In this document: in pieces, positions 1 through 11,269 of the stretch
Layout of the letters: every line of letters begins with the position of its first letter
Numbering within the stretch: the stretch's first letter is position 1
Origin: Microbulbifer sp. MI-G
GTDB lineage: Bacteria; Pseudomonadota; Gammaproteobacteria; Pseudomonadales; Cellvibrionaceae
Assembly: GCF_030440425.1 (NCBI RefSeq)
Contig: NZ_CP098023.1
Span: 186,001 to 250,000, forward strand
Direction of reading: 5' to 3'
Length of the DNA: 64,000 bases
The notes under the pieces: model-generated
Told to the model about the DNA's origin: nothing
The model's input: only the letters and a program-made list of their open reading frames with translations
Databases searched by the model: none
Program-made: the position numbers and the translations under genes

Positions 1-442
1 CGCCACCATGAATGCCAGCCTGGATATTGGCGCCAGTGTACTGAATCATTTGGGCAAGGTGGCCCATCTGCATAAAAAGCGCGTGGAACAGGCCAACTTT
101 GCCGTACTGCGCTCGCCGGATGTTCCCTCTATTTTGGTGGAGACCGGCTTTATCACCAATCCCCAGGAGGCCAAGCGCCTGCGTGATCCCAGCTTTCAAC
201 GCAAGCTGGCACAAAAACTCAGTGACGGTATAGTGGCACATTTCAACAGCCACCCACCGGCAGACACTTGGCTTGCCGCGCAACGGGATAGAGGATCGCA
301 GCGACATGTGATTGTCCGCGGCGAGACCCTGTCGGGTATCGCCGCACGCTACAAGGTCTCGGTGGCCGCGCTGAAAAAAGCCAACGGTATCAATACCTCG
401 GTGATTCGTGTGGGGCAGACTCTGAATATTCCCTCCGGATAA
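1..442 (+). CDS. amiB: N-acetylmuramoyl-L-alanine amidase, AmiB type, C-terminal part (5' end outside window)
   Basis: The reading frame is open from base 2, so only the last ~146 residues are visible. They hold the end of an Amidase_3 catalytic domain, with the family's '[20 protein letters not shown]' stretch in which the Glu is a conserved catalytic-site residue. A spacer and one C-terminal LysM domain follow (from about base 300, '[15 protein letters not shown]'). Periplasmic amidases of this family cut the amide bond between MurNAc and the stem peptide during daughter-cell separation, and LysM binds peptidoglycan. The position 61 bases before mutL matches the gammaproteobacterial amiB-mutL-miaA-hfq order. 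The ATG at base 8 is internal to the domain and is not the start. Confidence 0.93.
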   Translation, partial: ATMNASLDIGASVLNHLGKVAHLHKKRVEQANFAVLRSPDVPSILVETGFITNPQEAKRLRDPSFQRKLAQKLSDGIVAHFNSHPPADTWLAAQRDRGSQRHVIVRGETLSGIAARYKVSVAALKKANGINTSVIRVGQTLNIPSG

Positions 443-503
443 ATCCCCGCCGGGGTCAAAGGTTCCGCCGGGCCGGTCAGGCAGCAACAACAGGCCAGAA
501 ATC

Positions 504-2381
504 ATGCACGATCGCATCCAGCAGTTATCCCCCCGTCTCGCCAACCAGATTGCCGCCGGTGAGGTAGTGGAGCGGCCTGCCTCGGTGATCAAGGAGCTGC
601 TGGAGAACAGTCTCGATGCCGGTGCCACGCGCCTGGATGTGGATATGGAGAAAGGTGGTATCAAGCGTATGAAAGTGCGCGATAACGGCAAAGGGATTGA
701 GCGGGATGACCTGGCTCTGGCACTCGCGCGCCATGCCACCTCAAAAATTCACGCTCTGGAAGATCTGGATGCAGTGGCAACCCTGGGCTTTCGTGGCGAA
801 GCTTTGGCCAGTATTTCCTCAGTGGCACGCCTGACCCTGACCAGTAGTCGCGATGAGTGTGGCCAGGGCTGGCAAGTGAGCGCCGAAGGCCGCGAGATGC
901 ACGCCCAGTTGACGCCGGCAGCCCATCCGCGCGGCACCACGGTGGATGTGCGCGACCTGTTTTTCAATACCCCGGCACGACGCAAGTTTCTGCGCACTGA
1001 GAAGACGGAATTCAACCGTGTCGACGAGACCGTCAAGCGCCTGGCCCTGTCCCGCTTCGATGTCTCCATCAGCCTGCGCCACAATGGCAAGGGCGTTCTC
1101 AGCCTGCGCGCCGGTAGCAACCGCGTGGAGATGGAGCGCCGTGTCGCCCAGATCTGTGGCCCGGCATTTATGCAGAAGGCCCTGCATATCGAGGTGGAGC
1201 GCAGCGGCCTGCGCCTGTGGGGCTGGGTGGCCGAGCCGGCCTTCTCCCGGTCCCAGGCCGACCTGCAGTTTTTCTACGTAAATGGTCGCGCCATTCGCGA
1301 CAAGGTGGTGAGCCATGCGGTGCGCCGTGCCTTTGCCGACGTGCTCCACCACGGTCGTCATCCCGCTTTTGTGCTCTATCTGGAACTGGACCCGGCGTCG
1401 GTGGATGTCAATGTGCACCCGACCAAGCACGAGGTGCGATTTCGCGACAGTCGCCTGGTGCACGATTTCCTGTTTGGCAGCTTGCACCGGGCCCTGGCAG
1501 ATGCGCGCCCGGGACAGAGGGAGAAAACTGCCGAGGGTGCTGAGACAGGGGTTGCTGAAACTGCGGACACGGGGCGAGTGACCGGTGCCCAGGGAGGGGA
1601 GTTTGCCGGACAGCAGAAGATGCCGCTGGGCAATCGGCCATCCCCGGGGAACCTGCAGCAGCAAATGCATGCCTACGGTACCCTGCATCAGCCGTACCGG
1701 GGACACGCAGCGGTTGCAGAGCCAAACGGAGATGCCACCGGCTCAGCTGCAGCGGCGCCGCAGCCTATGGGCAGTAAAATGGCTTCCGGGGAGGGGGCGC
1801 CGCCACTGGGGTTCGCCATAGCCCAATTGCACGGGATTTATGTGCTTGCGCAGAACGACCATGGCTTGATCGTGGTGGATATGCATGCTGCCCACGAGCG
1901 TATCGTCTATGAACAGATGAAAGTGGCTCACGCTGCCGGAGGCATCCAGGCCCAGCCGCTGCTGGTGCCGGTGAGTCTGGCGGTAAGCCAGCGCGAGGCA
2001 GATTGCTTTGAGGGGCGCAGCGGGGTTTTTACCTCCCTCGGTTTTGTGCTGCAGCGCGCCGGGCCCGAGACATTACTGGTGCGCCAGGTGCCCACGATGC
2101 TGCACGGTGCCGAGGTGGAGCAACTGGTGCGGGATGTGCTCTCTGACCTGATAGGTCAGGGGGATAGTGACCGCATAGGCGAGAGAATTAATCGGATTCT
2201 TGGCACCATGGCCTGCCATGGCTCGGTGCGCGCCAACCGCCGCTTGACGGTGCCGGAGATGAACGCCTTGTTGCGGGATATGGAGCGCACCGAACGCAGC
2301 GGACAGTGCAATCACGGCCGCCCCACTTGGACCCAGGTTAAACTGGCGGATTTGGATAAGTGGTTTATGCGCGGACAATAA
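504..2381 (+). CDS. mutL: DNA mismatch repair protein MutL (endonuclease-type)
   Basis: A 625-residue MutL. The N-terminal GHKL ATPase motifs are visible: [11 protein letters not shown] (31-41), [15 protein letters not shown] and the [20 protein letters not shown] block. A variable Pro/Gly/Gln-rich linker (~335-430) leads to the C-terminal dimerisation domain. That domain carries [12 protein letters not shown] at ~459, a DQHA(X)2E(X)4E-type nuclease motif with Met for Gln, an ACH...RA block, and CNHGRP near the end. These are the signatures of MutL from organisms without MutH, so the protein probably nicks DNA itself. It couples MutS mismatch recognition to strand removal in the cytoplasm. 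The gene lies between amiB and miaA with short gaps, consistent with cotranscription. Confidence 0.98.
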   Translation: MHDRIQQLSPRLANQIAAGEVVERPASVIKELLENSLDAGATRLDVDMEKGGIKRMKVRDNGKGIERDDLALALARHATSKIHALEDLDAVATLGFRGEALASISSVARLTLTSSRDECGQGWQVSAEGREMHAQLTPAAHPRGTTVDVRDLFFNTPARRKFLRTEKTEFNRVDETVKRLALSRFDVSISLRHNGKGVLSLRAGSNRVEMERRVAQICGPAFMQKALHIEVERSGLRLWGWVAEPAFSRSQADLQFFYVNGRAIRDKVVSHAVRRAFADVLHHGRHPAFVLYLELDPASVDVNVHPTKHEVRFRDSRLVHDFLFGSLHRALADARPGQREKTAEGAETGVAETADTGRVTGAQGGEFAGQQKMPLGNRPSPGNLQQQMHAYGTLHQPYRGHAAVAEPNGDATGSAAAAPQPMGSKMASGEGAPPLGFAIAQLHGIYVLAQNDHGLIVVDMHAAHERIVYEQMKVAHAAGGIQAQPLLVPVSLAVSQREADCFEGRSGVFTSLGFVLQRAGPETLLVRQVPTMLHGAEVEQLVRDVLSDLIGQGDSDRIGERINRILGTMACHGSVRANRRLTVPEMNALLRDMERTERSGQCNHGRPTWTQVKLADLDKWFMRGQ

Positions 2382-2406
2382 CCGCGCACGGAAAGTAGGT
2401 GGTGAT

Positions 2407-3375
2407 TTGAACGAGCGCATTTCGGGTGACAAGCCCTGCGCAATTTTCCTGATGGGCCCCACTGCATCGGGCAAGACGGATCTGGCCATGGCTATTGCTG
2501 ACCGTTTACCGGTGGTCCTGGTCAGTGTGGATTCTGCGCTGGTCTACCGCGGCCTGGATCTGGGTTCAGCCAAACCGACAGCGCGGGAGCTGGCCCGTCA
2601 TCCCCACCGCCTGATCGATATCTGCGAGCCCAGTGAATCTTATTCCGCCGGCCGCTTTCGCGCAGATGCCCTCCAGGCTATGGACGATATCAGTGCAGCC
2701 GGTAAGATCCCTTTACTGGTTGGCGGAACTATGTTGTATTTCCGCGCTCTCTTACAAGGATTGGCAGTATTGCCCGGGGCGGATGCGCATGTGCGTGCTG
2801 ACATTGAGGCGCACGCAGAGCGCGAGGGCTGGCCGGCGCTGCACGCGGAACTGGTCCGGGTTGACCCGGAACTGGCGGCGGAATTGCACCCCAATCACTC
2901 GGCGCGTATTGAGCGGGGGTTGGAAGTCTACCGCCTCACCGGCGTGCCGTTGTCCCGACTGCGCCGCGAGCGGCGCAGTGGCGGGGTGCAGGAGCGCTAC
3001 CAGCTGCAGCAGCTGGCGATCATGCCGAGGGACAGAGCGCTGTTGCATCGGCGCATCGAAGGGCGTTTTAAACGGATGCTCGAGGCAGGGTTTGTTGATG
3101 AAGTGCGGGGACTGCGCGCGCGCGGCGACCTGCACAAGGACCTGCCGGCGATCCGTGCAGTGGGCTACCGCCAAGTATGGCAATACCTGGAAGGTCACTA
3201 CAGTTACGATGAAATGGTTGCCGCGGGTATCGCTGCCACCCGTCAACTGGCCAAGCGCCAGCTGACCTGGTTGCGGCGCTGGCCGGCGCTCACGACTCTG
3301 TATACTCAGGATACCGAGGGCAGGGTGCGTACGCGGGAGGAAATCGTGGCGGAAGCCTTGAAATTTCTCACCTGA
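2407..3375 (+). CDS. miaA: tRNA dimethylallyltransferase MiaA
   Basis: 322 residues, normal for MiaA. It transfers the dimethylallyl group to N6 of A37 in tRNAs reading UNN codons. The P-loop GPTASGKT (17-24), [16 protein letters not shown] (substrate tRNA/DMAPP region) and the insertion and C-terminal parts ([26 protein letters not shown]) are all present. The start is TTG at 2407. The first in-frame ATG (2452) lies one residue before the P-loop and would remove the first beta strand, so TTG is preferred. Only 25 bases separate it from mutL, and it is followed by hfq as in most gammaproteobacteria. Confidence 0.97.
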   Translation: MNERISGDKPCAIFLMGPTASGKTDLAMAIADRLPVVLVSVDSALVYRGLDLGSAKPTARELARHPHRLIDICEPSESYSAGRFRADALQAMDDISAAGKIPLLVGGTMLYFRALLQGLAVLPGADAHVRADIEAHAEREGWPALHAELVRVDPELAAELHPNHSARIERGLEVYRLTGVPLSRLRRERRSGGVQERYQLQQLAIMPRDRALLHRRIEGRFKRMLEAGFVDEVRGLRARGDLHKDLPAIRAVGYRQVWQYLEGHYSYDEMVAAGIAATRQLAKRQLTWLRRWPALTTLYTQDTEGRVRTREEIVAEALKFLT

Positions 3376-3566
3376 GCATCCATAACGTGGTTGGGCTAAT
3401 AAACGACAGGCCCGTTCAGTCAGTTTTCACAGAGTCCGGCCTTTTCCGGATCGCTACTACACTACTTACACGCGTATTCAACCTCAGTCGTTCATTGATC
3501 CGTGCATTTCGCGGGGGTGATTGTGGCCTGCATACCGAATTCAGCTTTTTGACAAGGAGAAAAAAG

Positions 3567-3851
3567 ATGTCAAAAGGGCATAGCTTACAAGACCCTTACC
3601 TCAACGTATTACGCAAAGAGCGTATCCCGGTTTCTATCTATTTGGTCAACGGCATCAAGCTCCAGGGGCAAATTGAATCTTTCGATCAGTTCGTGGTGTT
3701 ACTAAAAAATACCGTCAGCCAAATGGTGTACAAGCATGCAATTTCCACTGTGGTTCCATCTCGCGCGGTTCGCGTACCGCTGCTGAATCCGGCGGCTCAA
3801 CATGGCGGTGAAGGTAATGCAGAAAGCGGTGAGCGCGAATCCTTCAGCTGA
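3567..3851 (+). CDS. hfq: RNA chaperone Hfq
   Basis: 94 residues. The Sm1 and Sm2 parts of the Hfq fold are clear: [20 protein letters not shown], then [18 protein letters not shown] and YKHAIS (55-60) at the Sm2 signature. A short disordered tail rich in Gly/Glu/Ser follows. Hfq hexamers pair sRNAs with mRNAs. The ATG at 3567 follows an AAGGAGA ribosome site at 3554-3560. The open frame continues upstream to 3387, but that part does not resemble Hfq. The ~190-base gap after miaA is a natural place for an extra hfq promoter, although I see no clear consensus there. Confidence 0.98.
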   Translation: MSKGHSLQDPYLNVLRKERIPVSIYLVNGIKLQGQIESFDQFVVLLKNTVSQMVYKHAISTVVPSRAVRVPLLNPAAQHGGEGNAESGERESFS

Positions 3852-3989
3852 GTGGTCCGTGCGCTAGAGTGACCTGTGCTCCGCTTGATCGGGGCGACCG
3901 CAGTTGAGTAAGCGCACCACGGCCTCGCCGGCTGCCACCTCCAGTCAGGGAGCCGGGCCGGCGCCCGTTTTCGCAACAGAGAATTCCCA

Positions 3990-5324
3990 TTGTTTTTCGA
4001 TCGACCGGAATCCGGTGAACTGGCTGTGCTGGTGCACCTAGAACTCTCCTCCATCGACAGTCCCGATGACCCGCGTGAGTTTGAGGAATTGGCCCTCTCT
4101 GCGGGAGCAGATCCCGTCAGCTTCATCTTTGGACAGCGTGCGACACCGGACCCGAAAACCTTTGTCGGGCGCGGCAAGCTGGAGGAGATTGGCCGGGCGG
4201 TGCAGGAACAGGGTGCGGAACTTGTGATCTTCGATCACATCCTTTCACCCAGCCAGGAGCGCAATATCGAGCGTGCACTGAAATGCCGGGTACTGGATCG
4301 CACCGGTCTGATTCTGGACATATTTGCACAGCGTGCGCGCACCCATGAGGGTAAGCTGCAAGTTGAGTTGGCACAGCTGCGACATATGGCCACCAGACTT
4401 GTGCGCGGCTGGACACACCTGGAGCGGCAGAAGGGTGGTATCGGCCTGCGCGGGCCGGGTGAAACCCAATTGGAAACCGACCGCCGCCTGTTGCGTGTGC
4501 GTATCGACGCCATTGAGAAGCGCCTGGAAAAAGTCCGGCGCCAGAGGGAGCAGGGCCGGCGCGCGCGTTCCCGTGCAGAGGTGGCCACAGTATCGCTGGT
4601 CGGTTACACCAACGCCGGCAAGTCCACCTTGTTCAACCGCCTCACAGACGCCGGTGTGTATGTGCGCAATCAGTTGTTCGCTACCCTCGACCCGACCATG
4701 CGCAGGGTTGAATTGCCCAATGTCGGCGCCATGGTATTGGCGGATACGGTGGGGTTTGTTTCGCACCTGCCGCACAAACTGGTAGAGGCTTTTCGAGCCA
4801 CGCTGGAGGAGGCCGCCAATGCAACTCTGTTGCTGCATGTCGTGGATGCCGCTGCGGAGGACCGCTTGCACCTGATGCAAGAGGTGCAGACGGTGCTAGA
4901 AGAAATCGATGCGTCTGATCTGCCACAGCTGGTTGTGTATAACAAAATCGATTTACTCACCGATTTTGCCCCGCGCATGGATTGCGATGACCAGGGTGTG
5001 CCGCAGGCGGTGTGGTTATCCGCCGCCACCGGTGCGGGTTGCACGCTGTTGGTTGAGGCGATTGCCCGGCGCCTGGGTGCGCAAATGGTGCGCGGCCGGT
5101 TGGTAGTGAGACCCCATCAATCCCGGTTGCGCGCCCAGCTGTACCAGATCAACGCCATTCAGGGCGAAGTCTATCGCGACAATGGTGATTGTGAGTTGCA
5201 GCTACTGCTGCCGCGCAGGGACTTCCAGCGCCTTCTGGCGCCATTTTCATCTAATGGTGAGCGCCCCGTTTGGCTGCCACTGGTGGATACAGGTGAGGAC
5301 AGCGGGCAGAGGGAACACGAGTGA
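3990..5324 (+). CDS. hflX: Ribosome-associated GTPase HflX
   Basis: 444 residues. It has the N-terminal HflX domain (FFDRPESGELAVLVHLEL at the start, then GRGKLEEI), the Gly-rich linker GGIGLRGPGETQLETDRR, and a TRAFAC GTPase domain with G1 GYTNAGKST, G3 DTVGF and G4 NKID. HflX binds the 50S subunit and splits stalled 70S ribosomes, particularly under heat stress. The start is TTG at 3990, giving the usual MFFxR N-terminus. It lies between hfq and hflK in the conserved order, with about 140 bases on each side. Confidence 0.97.
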   Translation: MFFDRPESGELAVLVHLELSSIDSPDDPREFEELALSAGADPVSFIFGQRATPDPKTFVGRGKLEEIGRAVQEQGAELVIFDHILSPSQERNIERALKCRVLDRTGLILDIFAQRARTHEGKLQVELAQLRHMATRLVRGWTHLERQKGGIGLRGPGETQLETDRRLLRVRIDAIEKRLEKVRRQREQGRRARSRAEVATVSLVGYTNAGKSTLFNRLTDAGVYVRNQLFATLDPTMRRVELPNVGAMVLADTVGFVSHLPHKLVEAFRATLEEAANATLLLHVVDAAAEDRLHLMQEVQTVLEEIDASDLPQLVVYNKIDLLTDFAPRMDCDDQGVPQAVWLSAATGAGCTLLVEAIARRLGAQMVRGRLVVRPHQSRLRAQLYQINAIQGEVYRDNGDCELQLLLPRRDFQRLLAPFSSNGERPVWLPLVDTGEDSGQREHE

Positions 5325-5469
5325 CGACTGAGCAGGTGTGGGCATTGTTGTGCAACCGCAATTGCGACAGACTTGCCTGCAGCTGAGTCCTGGCGGCAAT
5401 ATTTTGCCGGCGGGGATGCTAGAATCCGCCGGAGTCAAAGCGTTAATGAGCAGAGTTGGAGTAATTTAG

Positions 5470-6606
5470 ATGGCCTGGAATGAGCCGGGTGGTAATAACA
5501 AAGATCCCTGGGGTGGCGGTAACCGCAAGAACGATGGCCCGCCGGACCTGGACGAGTTGATTCGCAAGATTCAACAGAAACTCGGTGGCCTGTTCCGCGG
5601 CGGCAGTCCCGGCACTGGCACCGGCAACTTTCCCTGGATGCTGATCCTTGTCCTCGGTGCATTGATTTACGCGGGCCTGGGGATTTATCAGGTCAATGCC
5701 AACGAGGCAGCGGTGGTGCTGCGTCTGGGTAAATACCACACCACAGAATCCGCCGGCCTACACTGGAACCCGCCGCTGATCGACAGTGTTACCAAGGTGA
5801 ATATGACCGAGGTGCGCACCGAGCGCACCACTGGGCAAATGCTCACCGAAGACGCCAACATTGTTGAGGTGGTGCTGACCGTGCAGTGGCAGGTGGGTGA
5901 CGCGGAGTCCTATGTGCTGCGTGTGCGCGATCCGGTCAAGAGCCTTCAGGAGGCTACCGACAGCGCCCTGCGCCATGTGGTGGGTTCATTGACCTTGAAT
6001 GGTGTGATCTCCCAGAACCGGACCCAGGTGTCTACCGATACCCAGCAGCGCCTGCAGGAATACCTGGATCTCTACCAGACCGGCATTCTTATTGATGTGG
6101 TTAACCTGACCGACGCCAAGGCGCCGCGTGAGGTGCAGGATGCATTTGACGACGTCACCAAAGCCCGCGAGGACGAAGTGCGCCTGCAGAACGAAGCGCA
6201 GGCTTACGCCAATCAGGTAATCCCGGTGGCCCGTGGTCAGGCTCAGCGCATTCTCGAAGAGGCGGAGGGCTACAAGGCCCGCGTGGTGGAGAGTGCCCGC
6301 GGTGAAGCGGTGCGCTTCGAAAAATTGCTGACCGAATATGAGCGTGCCCCGGAAGTAACCCGCGAGCGCCTCTATCTGGATGCGGTTCAGGAGGTGATGT
6401 CCGGTACTTCCAAGGTTATGGTGGATGTTGAAGGCGGCAACAACATCATGTACCTGCCACTGGACAAGCTGGCGCAGGAGAGCGCGACACCGGCGGCTCA
6501 GCGCCAAGACACCTCGCCGATTGTGGTCGAGGAAGTCTACCAGCGCGTCGTCGAGCGGTTGCGCAATGATGCTGCCAACAGTCGCCGCAGCCAGACTGTG
6601 CGCTAG
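5470..6606 (+). CDS. hflK: FtsH protease modulator HflK
   Basis: 378 residues. A Gly/Asn/Asp-rich cytoplasmic N-terminus (MAWNEPGGNNKDPWGGG) precedes one membrane segment (about 55-75, MLILVLGALIYAGLGIYQV) and an SPFH/Band 7 domain with the typical NEAAVVLRLGKYHTTESAGLHWNPP opening region. Coiled-coil-prone sequence with QAYANQVIPVARGQAQRI follows. HflK and HflC form a large periplasmic cage around FtsH and restrain its action on membrane proteins. hflC starts 11 bases after the stop, so the two are cotranscribed and probably translated together. Confidence 0.97.
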   Translation: MAWNEPGGNNKDPWGGGNRKNDGPPDLDELIRKIQQKLGGLFRGGSPGTGTGNFPWMLILVLGALIYAGLGIYQVNANEAAVVLRLGKYHTTESAGLHWNPPLIDSVTKVNMTEVRTERTTGQMLTEDANIVEVVLTVQWQVGDAESYVLRVRDPVKSLQEATDSALRHVVGSLTLNGVISQNRTQVSTDTQQRLQEYLDLYQTGILIDVVNLTDAKAPREVQDAFDDVTKAREDEVRLQNEAQAYANQVIPVARGQAQRILEEAEGYKARVVESARGEAVRFEKLLTEYERAPEVTRERLYLDAVQEVMSGTSKVMVDVEGGNNIMYLPLDKLAQESATPAAQRQDTSPIVVEEVYQRVVERLRNDAANSRRSQTVR

Positions 6607-6617
6607 GAGGTGATGGA

Positions 6618-7490
6618 ATGAATAACAGAACACTGGCTATTATCGCGGTTGTGCTTGTCGGCATACTGCTGATTTCCTCCAGCGCCTTTGTGGTGAAGGA
6701 AACGGAAAAGGCGGTGCTGCTGCGCTTTGGTGAACTGGTGCGCTCCTACTATGAGCCCGGTCTTTATTTCAAGATCCCGTTTGCGGAAAAGCTGCGCAAA
6801 TTTGATGCGCGTATCCAGACCGTGGACTCCAGTCCGGTGCGTATGCTCAACAGTGAAAATAAATTTATGATGGTTGATTCGTACGCAAAGTATCGGATCT
6901 CCGATGTGGGCAAGTTCTATACCGCCACCCGCGGTGATGAGCGCAACGCGGTGCGCCTGTTGTCGGAACAGATCAATGACCGCCTGCGCAACCAGTTCGG
7001 TGTGCGCGACCTGCACGAAGTGGTGAGTGGCGAGCGCGACGAGCTGATGTCGGAGATCACCAAGAACCTGAACCAGGTAGCACAAAAGAATTTGGGTGTG
7101 GAAGTCATCGACGTGCGTGTCAAGCGGATCGACCTGCCGCCGGAGGTTTCCGAATCGGTGTTCCAGCGCATGCGCGCTGGCCGGGAGCTGGAAGCGCGGG
7201 ATCATCGCGCCAAAGGTGAGGAGGCCAGCGAGCGCATCCGCGCCAATGCGGACCGCCAGAAAGTAGTGATTGAGTCCGAGGCCTACCGCCAAGCAGAGGA
7301 GCTGCGCGGTGCCGGTGATGCGGAGGCCGCCGCTATCTATGCCGCAGCCTACAATAAAAACCCTGAATTCTACCGCTTTACCCGCAGTTTGCAGGCCTAC
7401 AAGGAATCCTTCAAAAGCAAGTCGGACATGCTGCTGGTGGAGCCGGACAGTGAATTTTTCCGCTATCTGAAGGACCCCAAAGGGCAGTGA
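6618..7490 (+). CDS. hflC: FtsH protease modulator HflC
   Basis: 290 residues. An N-terminal signal anchor (RTLAIIAVVLVGILLISSSA) is followed by a Band 7 domain (VVKETEKAVLLRFGELVR) and the conserved RAEGEEAS-type helix, here RAKGEEASERIRANADR. It partners HflK in the HflKC-FtsH complex. AGGAGG lies just before the ATG. The terminator at 7606-7630 ends this operon. In many relatives a DUF2065 gene sits between hflC and hisZ; none is present here. Confidence 0.97.
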   Translation: MNNRTLAIIAVVLVGILLISSSAFVVKETEKAVLLRFGELVRSYYEPGLYFKIPFAEKLRKFDARIQTVDSSPVRMLNSENKFMMVDSYAKYRISDVGKFYTATRGDERNAVRLLSEQINDRLRNQFGVRDLHEVVSGERDELMSEITKNLNQVAQKNLGVEVIDVRVKRIDLPPEVSESVFQRMRAGRELEARDHRAKGEEASERIRANADRQKVVIESEAYRQAEELRGAGDAEAAAIYAAAYNKNPEFYRFTRSLQAYKESFKSKSDMLLVEPDSEFFRYLKDPKGQ

Positions 7491-7527
7491 GCCGGACCCA
7501 GTCGGCGCGCCACCCAGACTCGGTGTA

Positions 7528-7544
7528 ACCCGGGAGTCCCGGGT
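7528..7544. repeat. 17-base perfect inverted repeat between hflC and hisZ
   Basis: ACCCGGGA-G-TCCCGGGT is an 8-base perfect inverted repeat with a one-base centre. It has no T tract and sits about 60 bases before the clear terminator. It could be a protein-binding site or chance GC palindrome; nothing in the sequence distinguishes these. Confidence 0.35.
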
Positions 7545-7605
7545 GGTCGTGTCGACGGCCCCGAAAGCCCTACCTTCCCGCCAGTACTTGGTGCTAAAAT
7601 CACGC

Positions 7606-7630
7606 AAACCGGGCCCAGCCCGGTTTTTTT
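7606..7630 (+). terminator. Rho-independent terminator after hflC
   Basis: AAACCGGGC, a 3-base loop CCA, then GCCCGGTTT running into TTTT: a 9-bp perfect stem with a T-rich end on the + strand. It separates the mutL-hflC run from hisZ-purA. Confidence 0.85.
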
Positions 7631-7677
7631 GTGAAAACCGCTGGCCATCCCGTTAACCCTGAGAAGCCCGTTTCACC

Positions 7678-8874
7678 ATGACCCAAGCTGATCGCTGGAT
7701 GCTGCCCGATGGCATCGCGGAAATTCTGCCTGCAGATGCCGTTCAGGTTGAAACCCTGCGGCGCCGACTGCTGGACCTCTACCACTGCTGGGGCTACGAA
7801 CTGGTGATACCGCCGATGCTGGAGTTCACCGAGTCCCTGTTGATCGGGATGGGGCGGGATGTGGACCTGAGCACCTTTAAGGTCACCGATCAGATCTCGG
7901 GCCGCACGCTGGGTATCCGCGCCGATATTACCCCGCAAGCCGCTCGCATTGATGCGCACAGTTTTCCGCGCGCCGGTGCCAACCGCCTGTGTTATGCCGG
8001 CCATGTTCTGTATACCCGGCCGCGCACGGCCATGGGCTCCCGCGCCCCGTTCCAAGTCGGTGCAGAGCTGTTTGGTGTGGACAGCCTGAATGGGGATATC
8101 GAGGTTATTTCCCTGATGCTGGAGAGCCTGCAGGTCGCTGGGGTCGAACGGATTCACCTGGATCTCGGTCACGTCGCCATCTATCGCAGTCTGGCCGAAG
8201 CGGGGGGGCTCGACGAAGCGAAGCGCGGCGCGCTGTCCGCTCTGTTGCAGAGCAAAGCGAGTGCCGATGTGCGCCGTTGGGTGGCGGAAAATGTTGCCGA
8301 CCCACAGGCGGCCGCCTGGTTGCAGGTATTGCCCGGATTGGCGGGGGGCCTGGAGTGCCTGGAGAGGGCTGGCACAATGCTCGCGGGTGCACCGGCAGCG
8401 CTGCGGGGAGCTCTGACTGACCTGCGCCAGGTGGCGGACGCCCTGCGCGGGCGCTACCCGGCGGTAGAGTTGTTTTTTGATTTAAGTGAAGTGCGCGGTT
8501 ACGACTATGAAACCGGGCTGGTGTTTGCCGCCTATACACCGGGACACGGCCAGGCACTTGCCAATGGTGGCCGCTATAACGGCATTGGTGCTGTCTTTGG
8601 ACGCAGCCGCCCGGCTACCGGGTTCAGTAGCGACCTGGTAGTGCTCAATACTTTGGGCAATGGCCCGGCACCGAGCACCGGGGCTATCCTCGCACCGGAT
8701 GTCCGTTGGCTGGAAGATGCCGCCGGCCTTTGGCGTACCGTTCGTGAACTGCGTGCACGGGGAGAGGTGGTGATTGCCGCGCTGTGTGGTGACATGGACA
8801 GCGATCTCCACGCGCGCTGCGACCGCGAGTTGGTATTCGACAGCGGCTCCTGGGTGGTGAAGTCGCGGGACTGA
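7678..8874 (+). CDS. hisZ: ATP phosphoribosyltransferase regulatory subunit HisZ
   Basis: 398 residues, a histidyl-tRNA-synthetase-like protein without tRNA-charging function. Class II synthetase-type blocks are visible (ADRWMLPDGIAEILPADA at the start, TFKVTDQISGRTLGIRADITPQAARI, then GYDYETGLVFAAYTPGHG and GRYNGIG). The anticodon-binding domain is missing, as expected for HisZ. It forms the octameric short-form ATP phosphoribosyltransferase with HisG_S, which is not in the window. Pairing with purA is common in gammaproteobacteria. The ATG lies about 50 bases after the hflC terminator. Confidence 0.96.
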   Translation: MTQADRWMLPDGIAEILPADAVQVETLRRRLLDLYHCWGYELVIPPMLEFTESLLIGMGRDVDLSTFKVTDQISGRTLGIRADITPQAARIDAHSFPRAGANRLCYAGHVLYTRPRTAMGSRAPFQVGAELFGVDSLNGDIEVISLMLESLQVAGVERIHLDLGHVAIYRSLAEAGGLDEAKRGALSALLQSKASADVRRWVAENVADPQAAAWLQVLPGLAGGLECLERAGTMLAGAPAALRGALTDLRQVADALRGRYPAVELFFDLSEVRGYDYETGLVFAAYTPGHGQALANGGRYNGIGAVFGRSRPATGFSSDLVVLNTLGNGPAPSTGAILAPDVRWLEDAAGLWRTVRELRARGEVVIAALCGDMDSDLHARCDRELVFDSGSWVVKSRD

Positions 8875-8973
8875 TTGACAGTGGAAACGGTGCCGGACAC
8901 TGTGCGGCAAACATTCCTGATCACCATTATTGCCGGGGCCTACAGCTCCAACGAGAGAAAAACCTGAGTTTAG

Positions 8974-10308
<1,335 letters not shown>

Positions 10309-10449
10309 AGGGTGGCGACCGGGAAGTGAACCCATGGTCTGATGCAGTTCTTGCTATTTTCCATGGAGCCACTGATGATGGGCTTTGATCCATGCCGTTG
10401 GCCGAGCAGTTTTACGGGGCTCGAGGCCTGAATTTGACCGGGTTACTCC

Positions 10450-11097
10450 ATGTCTACATCCGTTGCCAGTCGCTATAGCTTTGCCGAAGAGATTGCCAAT
10501 AGCGTCACCCACGGTATCGGAGCACTGCTCGCTATCGCCGGCCTCGGGGTTTTGAGCGGTTTTGCCGCCCTGCGCGGTGATGCCTGGCATATTGTCAGTG
10601 CCAGTGTCTATGCCTCGACCCTGATCCTGTGCTTTCTCGCCTCGACCCTCTATCACGCTGTGAGCCATATTGGCGCCAAAGCAATTTTGCGCACACTGGA
10701 TCACTCCTCGATATTCCTGCTGATTGCGGGGACCTATACACCGTTTACCCTGGTGACTCTGCGCGGCCCCTGGGGCTGGTGGCTGTTCGGGATTATCTGG
10801 GGACTGGCCCTGCTAGGGCTGATCATTCAGTTAACCCCGCTGAAGAGGGTTCGCGCCCTTTCCATTACTCTCAGCGCCCTGATGGGATGGGTGGTGATCG
10901 CAGCAATCAAGCCGCTGGCGGGCAGCCTTGAAACCGGCGGTCTCTGGTTGCTGATGATAGGCGGTCTCTGTTATACCGGTGGTATCGCTTTCTACCTGTG
11001 GCGCAGCCTGCGCTTCCATCACGCCATCTGGCATGTGTTTGTTTTGGCCGGTGGTATCCTGCATTTCTTTGCAGTGCTGTTTTATGTGATTCCCTGA
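10450..11097 (+). CDS. trhA: TrhA/hemolysin III family membrane protein
   Basis: 215 residues, almost entirely hydrophobic with about seven membrane segments. YSFAEEIANSVTHGIGALLAIAG near the start and LYHAVSH, LDHSSIFLLIAGTYTP and HVFVLAGGILHFFAV are hemolysin III / YqfA signatures. The spaced His, Asp and Ser residues form the putative metal site of the PAQR-like superfamily. Bacterial TrhA members affect membrane energy homeostasis; true haemolysis is doubtful. It stands alone after purA and before the transglycosylase gene on the same strand. Confidence 0.92.
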   Translation: MSTSVASRYSFAEEIANSVTHGIGALLAIAGLGVLSGFAALRGDAWHIVSASVYASTLILCFLASTLYHAVSHIGAKAILRTLDHSSIFLLIAGTYTPFTLVTLRGPWGWWLFGIIWGLALLGLIIQLTPLKRVRALSITLSALMGWVVIAAIKPLAGSLETGGLWLLMIGGLCYTGGIAFYLWRSLRFHHAIWHVFVLAGGILHFFAVLFYVIP

Positions 11098-11269
11098 ATG
11101 CCTTGCCCGCATGTCGCACAGGTGATTGCCGGCAATCGAGCTGGCCCCTGTGACCGGTTACCGGGATCAATGCTCTGCGGGTCGTTGGCCACCGATAAAA
11201 ACCGCCTTTCAGATCACGGGGACTCGGGCTACCCTTGAGCGAGCAGAATCCAGTATCAAGGGTACCGCA

